From Arthrobacter bambusae (GTDB taxonomy: Bacteria; Actinomycetota; Actinomycetes; Actinomycetales; Micrococcaceae), in assembly GCF_030812595.1 (NCBI RefSeq), contig NZ_JAUSSZ010000013.1, forward strand, positions 43,669 to 107,668: 64,000 bases of DNA, written 5' to 3'. The notes beneath the pieces are model-generated. The model made no database searches. It was not told where the DNA came from and saw only the letters and a list, made by a program, of their open reading frames with translations. Positions 34,227 through 40,617 of this stretch are shown here, piece after piece (position 1 is the stretch's first letter; every line of letters starts with the position of its first letter). A program made the position numbers and the translations under genes.

Positions 34227-34267
34227 CCTGTGTCAAGGCGGTTTTGACCGGCTTGGCGCAGGTTTTT
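34227..34267 (+). terminator. terminator after tRNA-Thr
   Basis: A 16-base stem with three weak positions (34227-34242 with 34247-34262) and a 4-base loop, then five T. An outer gaatgag/ctcattc pair (34218-34224 with 34269-34275) extends it. It separates tRNA-Thr from tRNA-Met. Confidence 0.8.
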
Positions 34268-34276
34268 CTCATTCGT

Positions 34277-34353
34277 GGCGGTGTAGCTCAGTTGGTTAGA
34301 GCGCACGACTCATAATCGTGAGGTCGGGAGATCGAGCCTCCCCACCGCTACCA
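34277..34353 (+). tRNA. tRNA-Met (CAT)
   Basis: 77 bases including an encoded CCA. Acceptor GGCGGTG pairs with CACCGCT (G-U at the first pair), discriminator A. Anticodon stem cacga/tcgtg around ctcataa gives CAT. Body sequence is that of the elongator tRNA-Met; an initiator would start CGCGGGG and have GGG/CCC in the anticodon stem. tRNA-Ile2 is unlikely. Confidence 0.92.
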
Positions 34354-34357
34354 AGAA

Positions 34358-34393
34358 AATCCCCTAGAACTCAACGGTTCTGGGGGATTTTTT
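34358..34393 (+). terminator. terminator after tRNA-Met
   Basis: A 13-base stem with one G-T pair (34358-34370 with 34377-34389), 6-base loop and six T. Confidence 0.9.
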
Positions 34394-34572
34394 CATGCGC
34401 CGAAGTCGCCCGAAAACGGCCCGAGTGTAGCTACCGCTGTGGCTACGCGCCATGCGCGGCCACCGCCCGGCAGCGAGGGACAGGCGGCGCCTGGGACTCT
34501 CGAACATTCGCCCGTAAAGATTTCGTAAAAATCTGACTTTTGGCGGGTTGTATGCCGATAGCGTTGGAGTCA

Positions 34573-34617
34573 CGCCGCCACTTGAGTGTCCCCCAATCCT
34601 CAAGTGGCGGCGCTTTT
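34573..34617 (+). terminator. strong orphan terminator hairpin
   Basis: A perfect 14-base stem cgccgccacttgag/ctcaagtggcggcg (34573-34586 with 34599-34612) is followed by cttttc. No protein gene ends upstream after the tRNA-Met terminator at 34393, so it may end a short non-coding transcript beginning within 34400-34570. The stretch 34394-34771 holds otherwise only the phased repeats at 34653-34680. Confidence 0.6.
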
Positions 34618-34652
34618 CGCACATGGCCCGCTCCTGCGACGTTGCCTAAAAG

Positions 34653-34680
34653 TCTTAGTTGAATCTTAATCTTTTCTTAG
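34653..34680 (+). promoter_or_regulatory. three TCTTAR direct repeats at 11-base spacing
   Basis: TCTTAG (34653), TCTTAA (34664) and TCTTAG (34675) start exactly 11 bases apart. One-turn direct repeats are the normal binding pattern of OmpR/PhoP-type response regulators. The site lies about 90 bases before a small membrane protein gene. Confidence 0.5.
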
Positions 34681-34771
34681 CGTTTCCTTGAGGTTCACCC
34701 TGTAGGGGTTCATTTCGTCTGTGGGCTATCTCCGGCTACGATCAGGAGGTTGTCCGGACCGAAAGGCATCC

Positions 34772-34990
34772 TTGCTCGTGGATTTTGGCCGCTATCTCAT
34801 AGACCTTGTGGTCTTCGTTGGCATCACAGTTGTGCTGATGTTTTCTTTCCACCTGCTCGTGCTGTGGCGCACGGAGCGGATCCGCACGAAGCTGTCGCGC
34901 CAGGGGAAGCGGCTAGGGAAGCTGCCCCAGCCAGGCTGCGGGACCCAGTCCGGGTCAGGGCGGCTCGTGTCGGTCCCGGACCGCGCCTGA
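34772..34990 (+). CDS. small membrane protein
   Basis: 72 residues from TTG 34772 (AAAGG 5 bases upstream); GTG 34778 is an equally good start two codons on. One membrane helix (LIDLVVFVGITVVLMFSFHLL, roughly residues 11-31) is followed by a basic segment RTERIRTKLSRQGKRLGKLP and a short polar tail. No family recognised. The upstream 11-base repeats suggest response-regulator control. Coding potential is moderate, so it could be spurious. Confidence 0.45.
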   Translation: MLVDFGRYLIDLVVFVGITVVLMFSFHLLVLWRTERIRTKLSRQGKRLGKLPQPGCGTQSGSGRLVSVPDRA

Positions 34991-35065
34991 GCCGAAACAG
35001 CCAAGCCGATGATGCGAAACGCCGGCCGTCCGGTAGCTGCGTGGCTTGGAAAGACCAGCGGATTT

Positions 35066-35152
35066 CTACCGGCGTCCAAAGGCCATGACAATGGCCACTA
35101 TCGCGGCGATGACCAGCACCGCAGCAACCCAGATCCACTGCTGTCCGTCCAA
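35066..35152 (-). CDS. 28-residue single-helix membrane micropeptide
   Basis: From TTG 35152 to the stop at 35066: MDGQQWIWVAAVLVIAAIVA is followed by IVMAFGRR. One long membrane helix with a basic tail, in the style of short actinobacterial membrane peptides. The start is non-ATG with only a weak GGGGCG upstream, so confidence is limited. Confidence 0.4.
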   Translation of the reverse strand: MDGQQWIWVAAVLVIAAIVAIVMAFGRR

Positions 35153-35233
35153 GTGCGCCCCAATCTCAGGTCTTGACTCAGTCTCCCAAAATAGAGGTTA
35201 TGGGGCGAGTTCTTGAGACCGAACATTTTGCCC

Positions 35234-35330
35234 TCCCTTCCTGACCTTCTTTGAAAAACAATTCGGCGCAACACGCCGACGACACGCCATGTGGGAGGCC
35301 TCCTCCGATCCAAAGAGGGTCAGGATGGAA
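35234..35330. repeat. long palindromic element, copy 2
   Basis: Left arm around cttcctgaccttctttga (35237-35254) and right arm tccaaagagggtcaggatgg (35309-35328) are inverted copies of each other and match the arms of the element at 25036. The centres differ but share acacgccg. It lies 40 bases beyond the stop codon of the LysM gene on the minus strand, so its position after a gene repeats that of copy 1. Confidence 0.75.
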
Positions 35331-35372
35331 GCGCCGTGCACCGCACCGCGGGATTCGGCTCGCGTGGGATCC

Positions 35373-36344
35373 CTAATTCAGGGCAATCACCAGCATCTGG
35401 TTGGTGCCCGGGATGCATGTTTGCAGTATCGCCCGAGGAAAGCCGCCGAATACCGCTGCGACATTGTTGGTGGTCCCGCCCTGGGGAACTTGGCCTCGCG
35501 CGGTCACCGTGTACGTACCGTAGCCGGGGATGCTCACTGTTTCGCCGACGCCGATGCCCGAGAATCGTGCCCATCCACCGCAGAAATCATGTTCGGTGAT
35601 GAACAGCGAGTAGGCGTCCGTGGGGGTGAAATGGATGGGGCCAATGCAGCTGTCCACAGCGGCCTGACCGCCTGAACCCGCAACATAGATGGTTCGCACC
35701 GCGGGAGCGGGAGCCGCCGCGGGAGCCTGTGCGGGAGCGGGTGCGGGTGCGGGCGCTGGCGCTGGTCCGGCCGCGGCCGCGGCAACTGGAGGACCCGCCA
35801 GCTTCAGCACCTGACCGGGCACGATGACGGAATACGGGCTGAGTCCGTTGGCTGCCAGCATCGCGTTGACGTCGACGCCGAATCTGGCGGCTATCGAGCC
35901 CACGGTGTCGCCGCTGACCACCGTGTAATCGTTGGCGACAGGCGCAGGCGCAGGCGCCTGGGCCGGAGCGGCCGGAGCCGGAACTGCGGCCGGCGGCGCT
36001 GCGGGCGCTGACGGCACGACGGCGGCCGGCGGCTGTGAAGGTACTGGCGCCGGCGTGGCTGCCGGGGCAGAGCTTCCAACCGGGGCCGTACTGGCCGCGG
36101 TCGGCGAAGGCGCGGCAATCTCCGTTCCCGAGCCGACGAGCGGAGCAATTGCGGCGCCCGCGGTTGCCGTCGTAGGTACCTGTGCGTAGTTCTGCATCGT
36201 CACGGCCGCAAAGGCCACCGCTGCCACGATTGCCCAGGTGACTATTGATGCCTTGTACCTGGCGAGCGTTCTTATTCCCGCGAATATCAGGGCGAGGAGG
36301 TTGCCTCCGCTGATCCCGCCGTGCCTGTACTCCTGCTGATACAT
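35373..36344 (-). CDS. membrane-anchored LysM protein with a sortase-like C-terminal domain
   Basis: 323 residues from ATG 36344, with GGGGAT upstream. A cytoplasmic start is followed by a membrane anchor (about 32-50), a 85-residue Ala/Pro/Ser linker, a LysM peptidoglycan-binding domain at 139-182 (DYTVVSGDTVGSIAARFGVD, LSPYSVIVPGQVLKLAG) and a second Ala/Pro linker. The last 105 residues look like a sortase fold: FITEHDFCGGWARF with His252, then GVGETVSIPGYGTYTVTARG and AILQTCIPGTNQMLVIAL with Cys310 in a TC motif. The arginine expected after the cysteine is not seen (Gln316 there). It is predicted to sit outside the membrane and bind cell wall. Function is unproven. Confidence 0.75.
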   Translation of the reverse strand: MYQQEYRHGGISGGNLLALIFAGIRTLARYKASIVTWAIVAAVAFAAVTMQNYAQVPTTATAGAAIAPLVGSGTEIAAPSPTAASTAPVGSSAPAATPAPVPSQPPAAVVPSAPAAPPAAVPAPAAPAQAPAPAPVANDYTVVSGDTVGSIAARFGVDVNAMLAANGLSPYSVIVPGQVLKLAGPPVAAAAAGPAPAPAPAPAPAQAPAAAPAPAVRTIYVAGSGGQAAVDSCIGPIHFTPTDAYSLFITEHDFCGGWARFSGIGVGETVSIPGYGTYTVTARGQVPQGGTTNNVAAVFGGFPRAILQTCIPGTNQMLVIALN

Positions 36345-36485
36345 GTCAGATCCCCGTGTTTCATCGTTTCTGGGGCCGGTCGGTTGGCTGGCCCGGGAAG
36401 TGATACGCCCGCGCAGGGATGGCGCTTGTTGAGACCCTTTTGCTTAAATGCGCAGCACTGAGGAAGCCCCAATTCCGCCCATTTC

Positions 36486-36536
36486 GGATAAATCCATCAA
36501 CGGGATGTAACCCGGCTATTTGGATAAATCCATCAA
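36486..36536. repeat. paired GGATAAATCCATCAA direct repeat
   Basis: Identical 15-base copies at 36486-36500 and 36522-36536, 36 bases apart. Each carries an internal GGAT-AA-ATCC dyad. They lie about 140-190 bases before the LysM gene start. Confidence 0.75.
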
Positions 36537-36610
36537 TGAGATTTATGAACGAGGTATTCCTTTTCCTGCTGCAGGTGATTTGAGTGTAGAAATGTGAAAT
36601 TCACTCCACA

Positions 36611-36636
36611 CGAGTGGATGCCACTCGCTTTTATTT
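36611..36636 (+). terminator. terminator-like hairpin in the AT-rich region
   Basis: cgagtgg-atg-ccactcg (36611-36627) is a perfect 7-base stem followed by cttttattt. No gene on the plus strand ends before it, so it may end a short transcript or be a regulatory site. Confidence 0.4.
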
Positions 36637-36894
36637 CCGGCTTTCCGTAGAACACTCGCAGGTCTTCTTCGGTAGCCGGAGGTACCAGCGAGGCCCCGAT
36701 TCCCGGCTCTTGGGTGGGGAAATTTGGCGGGGACTAAAGTAAGTCTGCTTAGTAAATATCGCTCGTATTTATCCGAAGACTCGACGAATTCCCCATCGCC
36801 TTCCGCGAATGCGGAACGGCTATTTTTCGGAAATTATCGATCGTCCTGGAGGTGGGCTGGCCACGGCGCTTGACCACTGCGACAGAATGGGTCC

Positions 36895-37551
36895 ATGAGT
36901 CGAATCGCAATCATTGGCGGCCACGGCAAGGTGGCCTTGCAACTTTCCCGCATCCTGAGCAACGAAGGTCACGCCGTCACTTCGTTCATCCGCAATCCGG
37001 ACCACGCACCGGACGTCACGGCGGCGGGTTCGGCGCCGGTGATGCTCGACGTCGAGAATTCGACGACTGCGGAGATCGCCTCTGCGCTGGAAGGCCACGA
37101 CGGGGTGGTGTGGTCCGCTGGGGCAGGCGGAGGCAATCCGCAACGTACCTATGCCGTGGACAGGGACGCCGCCATCCGCTCGATGGATGCCGCGAGGCAA
37201 GCAGGCGTGGCCCGCTACGTGATGGTGTCCTACTTCGGGGCAGGCACCGACCACGGGGTTCCCGAGGACAACAGCTTCTACGCCTACGCGGAAGCCAAGG
37301 CGGCGGCGGACGAGTACCTTCGCGCGACTGATCTCGACTGGACGATCCTGGGCCCGGGGACACTGACCAGCAATCCGGGGTCTGCGCTCATTGAGGTAAG
37401 CCCAGCAAATCCGGGTGCCGGGACGGAAACCTCGCGGGCCAACGTTGCGTTGGTCGCAGCCGCTGTCTTGGAACTGCCTGAGACTGTCGGCCGCACCATA
37501 AATTTCAGGGACGGCTCGGTGCCCGTGGTCGAAGCCCTCACAGCGTCTTAA
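36895..37551 (+). CDS. NAD(P)-binding SDR-like oxidoreductase
   Basis: 218 residues from ATG 36895. Atypical short-chain dehydrogenase of the NAD(P)H-binding (NmrA/YtfG-like) group: the dinucleotide motif IAIIGGHGKVALQLSRIL, VVWSAGAGGGNPQRTYAVDRDAA and YAEAKAAADEYLRATDLDWTI. The YxxxK catalytic pair is present in FYAYAEAK. Such proteins may act on sugars, quinones or as redox sensors; the substrate is not known. It stands alone. Confidence 0.83.
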   Translation: MSRIAIIGGHGKVALQLSRILSNEGHAVTSFIRNPDHAPDVTAAGSAPVMLDVENSTTAEIASALEGHDGVVWSAGAGGGNPQRTYAVDRDAAIRSMDAARQAGVARYVMVSYFGAGTDHGVPEDNSFYAYAEAKAAADEYLRATDLDWTILGPGTLTSNPGSALIEVSPANPGAGTETSRANVALVAAAVLELPETVGRTINFRDGSVPVVEALTAS

Positions 37552-37688
37552 CCGCGCACTGCCGGGCAGGACCCCGCCCTGCCGGGCTGGAATGCGCCCC
37601 GCCGGGCTATGTTGGTAGGGCGGCCCGCTCGGCAGGTGGCCGGGACGTTGCCGCTACTGGACGTCGGGAGTATGGGGAAATCGGGAAC

Positions 37689-39260
37689 ATGGACCAGTTG
37701 GCGCTCGTTGTTGGATTGCTGCTTGCAACGGTTTTCGCCGTGGGTTTGGGGGACCGCTTGCGGCTTCCGTACCCGGTGCTGATGCTGTTGCTGGCTGCGG
37801 CGATGACTTTCATTCCGGGGTTCCCGGAATTTGAGCTCGCGCCCGAACTGATCCTGCCGATCTTCCTCCCCCCGCTACTCTTCGCGACCGCCCAAAAGAG
37901 TTCCTGGGCGGTGTTCCGGGTGCGGTGGCGGACGCTTTTGCTTATGGCTGTGGCGCTTGTAGTGGTCACGACGGCGGTCGTTGCCGGCGCCGCGTGGCTC
38001 ATGATTCCAGGAATCGGCATACCCGCGGCGATCGCACTGGGTGCCATGGTGGCTCCGCCGGACCCCGTTGCGGTCGAATCCGTTGCTGGTCGCGTCCACA
38101 TGCCACGCAGGCTCATCACGGTGCTGCAGAGCGAGGGCCTGTTCAACGACGCCGCCGCGATCGTGATCTTCCAAGCAGCGGTGGCGGCTACGGTCTCCGG
38201 CACCAGGTTGGGCGCCGGCGTCGTGCTCCAATTCGTCCTCGGTGCGGCCCTGGCCGTGATTGTCGGCATGGCGATGGGCTGGTTGACCAAGCTCATCACC
38301 AAGTTGGTCACTTCCATGGTGGCCCGAAGTGCCGTGACCCTGGTGATTCCCTTCGCCGCCTACATCCTGGCGGAAGAACTCCACGCTTCGGGGGTGATCG
38401 CCGTCGTCGTCACCGCCCTGGAGACGCAGCGGCACGCGCGGCCACAGGACGCGGCCGAACGCGTCACCCGTACCGCCTTCTGGGACGTCGTGGAACTCCT
38501 CGCTACGGGCCTGGCGTTTGGCCTGGTGGGGCTGGAAATCCGGCATGTGATCCGGGACGAAGGAACAGCCATTTACGGCATGATTGGCCCGGCCGTGGCG
38601 GTCTGCGTACTGGTGTTCGTTGTCCGTTTCGCTTGGCTCGGGCTTTTGGCACTCTCGGCCCGCAATCGTAAGAACCTGCTACAGCCAACCTCCCCCAAGG
38701 AGGTCCTGATTTTGACCTGGTGCGGCATGCGCGGCCTCGCGACGCTCGCGCTCGCCTTGGCGCTTCCGCCCACTATTGCGGACGGTAGCGACTTCCCGGC
38801 GCGGCACGAGATCCTGGTCATCGCATGCGCCGTGCTGCTGGCCACCTTGGTGCTCCCGGGGCTGACCCTTCCGTGGCTCATGCGCGTGCTCAAGGCATCC
38901 GAAGACGGTTCGCACGAAAAGGATGCCTCGCGGCTCTTGGCCAAGCGCGCCCAGACCGCCGCCATCTCCGCGCTCAAGGAACACGATCTGATGAAGGAGT
39001 TGCCCGCGGAAAAGGTGGCACTCGTGAAAGAAAGGATGTCCCGCCTGCATGCCGAGCTACTCGACGGGACCTTGAAGAACGAGACGGACGCCGAAAAGCG
39101 TCAACGCGGCAGGGAACTGGCGATCGCGGTCCAGACCATCGCCCTCGACGCCGCCCGCCAGGAAGTGGTCGCGGCGCGGAGCGAACCCGGCACTGATCCC
39201 GAGGTTGCCGACCGGGTGCTGCGCCAGCTGGACCTGCGCACCATGGCGATGCCGGACTAG
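37689..39260 (+). CDS. Na+/H+ antiporter, CPA1 (NhaP) family
   Basis: 523 residues from ATG 37689. About 12 membrane segments with the CPA1 features GDRLRLPYPVLMLLLAAAM, LPPLLFATAQKSSW, the ion-binding pair in PPDPVAVESVAGR and EGLFNDAAAIVIF, and TWCGMRGLATLALALALP. A hydrophilic C-terminal domain of about 120 residues (SEDGSHEKDASRLLAKRAQT onward) is predicted to be cytoplasmic. It exchanges sodium or potassium for protons in pH and salt control. It converges with the ROK gene. Confidence 0.92.
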   Translation: MDQLALVVGLLLATVFAVGLGDRLRLPYPVLMLLLAAAMTFIPGFPEFELAPELILPIFLPPLLFATAQKSSWAVFRVRWRTLLLMAVALVVVTTAVVAGAAWLMIPGIGIPAAIALGAMVAPPDPVAVESVAGRVHMPRRLITVLQSEGLFNDAAAIVIFQAAVAATVSGTRLGAGVVLQFVLGAALAVIVGMAMGWLTKLITKLVTSMVARSAVTLVIPFAAYILAEELHASGVIAVVVTALETQRHARPQDAAERVTRTAFWDVVELLATGLAFGLVGLEIRHVIRDEGTAIYGMIGPAVAVCVLVFVVRFAWLGLLALSARNRKNLLQPTSPKEVLILTWCGMRGLATLALALALPPTIADGSDFPARHEILVIACAVLLATLVLPGLTLPWLMRVLKASEDGSHEKDASRLLAKRAQTAAISALKEHDLMKELPAEKVALVKERMSRLHAELLDGTLKNETDAEKRQRGRELAIAVQTIALDAARQEVVAARSEPGTDPEVADRVLRQLDLRTMAMPD

Positions 39261-39295
39261 CCTCCGGTGCTACAGCGTCCCGGACACCGGCGGGA

Positions 39296-40501
39296 TCAGG
39301 CCCGCCGCAACACCAGATCCAAGGAGTTCTCCTCCACCCGGTCCAGGGCGTGGCGCACCGCGCCGATGCCCACAATCGCATCGCCCAAGGGGGATGCTGC
39401 CAACCGCGGGGGAGTGGCTGTGTAGGCAGCCAGCTTACGTGCGGTCGGCTCGAGGAGGGCCGACGCCGAATGTGCCACCGCGCCGCCGATCACCACGAGC
39501 TCCGGGTTGAGCAAGATGGCCACCGTGGAGACCACCCGCGCCAGGCGCTCCGAAAGCCGGTCCAGGATGCCCAGTGCAACCTTGTCGCCCTCGGCGGCTG
39601 CTGCGAACACATGTTGTGCGGTGACCTCGCTGCCCGGCGCGGCCGCCGTCCGCAGCGCGGTTTTCGACTTTCCCGCCAGGGCTTCCGCCGCCCACATCCT
39701 GGCTAACGCGGCGAGGCCGTGGGGTGAACCTACTCCGTCCACCATGTCCAAGTAGGCCATCTCACCCGCACCCCCGGCAGTACCGTGGAGCAGCCTGCCG
39801 GATTCAATCACGCCAGAGCCGAAGCGCTCGCCTGCCAACAGCACCACGAGATCATCGACCCCGACGGCGGAGCCACGCCAGCGCTCGCCGAGAGCGGCCA
39901 AGTTGGCGTCGTTCTCGAGTACCACAGCCCACCCGTGCAGATCGTGCAGGGCCTTCTTCAGCCCGACGTCGAACAGGCTCCAGAACGGCTGGCTGACGAG
40001 GATGTTTCCGTCGCGGCCCACCGGGGCGGCAAGCCCTACCGTCACCGCGAGGACACTGTCCGGCGCCGCCCCGGCAGCCTCGAGGGCGAACAGTGCGGTT
40101 TGGCTGATAACCCGGATCCGTTCGTCCGCTTCGATCTCCACGCCGGGAAATGGCTTGCTGGCCCGTCCAATGGTCCTGCCGCGCAGGTCCGCGACAACCA
40201 CGGTGGTCTTGAGGACGCCGACGTCGATCCCCAAGACGCAACCGGCAGTTTCGTCGAGCTCGAAGCGCCGCGCGGGTCGCCCCTTCTGGTAGGCGCCGAA
40301 ATCGCGCTGGTTTTCCAGCTCCCGGATCCAGCCGCGGGCCATGAGGTCTTCGCAGACCGAAATGGTGGTGGCGCGGGTCAGGCCGGTGGCGTCCATAAGC
40401 TCCGAGACGGTCACGGCGTTGGAGGAACGGATGACTTCGAGAACCGTGGCCGCGTTGAGCCGCCGGAGCATCTGCGGAGTGGCAGTTGCGATTTCAGGCA
40501 T
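39296..40501 (-). CDS. ROK-family transcriptional repressor
   Basis: 401 residues from ATG 40501, chosen for the AGGAGGT 8 bases upstream. A winged helix-turn-helix (LRRLNAATVLEVIRSSNAVT, ATGLTRATTISVCEDLMARG) precedes a ROK sugar-kinase-like domain with the phosphate motif GIDVGVLKTTVVVADLRG. The usual ROK zinc signature (CxCGxxGC) is absent, the region reading AGGAGEMAYLDMVDGVGSP, so it is a sugar-sensing regulator rather than a kinase. It is divergent from the GH13 gene and should repress it via the palindrome at 40551. Confidence 0.88.
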   Translation of the reverse strand: MPEIATATPQMLRRLNAATVLEVIRSSNAVTVSELMDATGLTRATTISVCEDLMARGWIRELENQRDFGAYQKGRPARRFELDETAGCVLGIDVGVLKTTVVVADLRGRTIGRASKPFPGVEIEADERIRVISQTALFALEAAGAAPDSVLAVTVGLAAPVGRDGNILVSQPFWSLFDVGLKKALHDLHGWAVVLENDANLAALGERWRGSAVGVDDLVVLLAGERFGSGVIESGRLLHGTAGGAGEMAYLDMVDGVGSPHGLAALARMWAAEALAGKSKTALRTAAAPGSEVTAQHVFAAAAEGDKVALGILDRLSERLARVVSTVAILLNPELVVIGGAVAHSASALLEPTARKLAAYTATPPRLAASPLGDAIVGIGAVRHALDRVEENSLDLVLRRA

Positions 40502-40550
40502 GGCTGTTGACCTCCTGTAGAGCTGGGTCACATAATACTAGAGGCACTAA

Positions 40551-40565
40551 ATTTAGATTCTAAAT
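40551..40565. promoter_or_regulatory. 15-base perfect palindrome, candidate ROK operator
   Basis: atttaga-t-tctaaat lies between the divergent ROK and GH13 genes, in a short AT-rich island within a GC-rich surround, 49 bases from the ROK start and 52 from the GH13 start. Confidence 0.6.
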
Positions 40566-40617
40566 AAATAATTCGACATCAATGTCCATCCAGCGTCGAC
40601 ACAGAACAGGATTCCCT

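Larger units (their letters stand above)
36345..36894. other. 550-base AT-rich gene-free region upstream of the LysM gene
   Basis: No open frame of note lies on either strand. Most of it, roughly 36430-36840, is clearly richer in A/T than the rest of the window. It holds the paired GGATAAATCCATCAA repeats, the inverted copy atttatccgaa at 36768-36778 (complement at 36483-36493), and a hairpin with T-rich tail at 36611-36636. It must contain the promoters of the LysM gene (leftward) and of the reductase gene at 36895. Confidence 0.6.

Noticed and set aside
36345..36420. ydaO (cyclic di-AMP) riboswitch upstream of the LysM gene
   Set aside because: Such riboswitches often precede cell-wall hydrolase genes in actinobacteria, but the expected conserved core was not seen in the leader on the minus strand.
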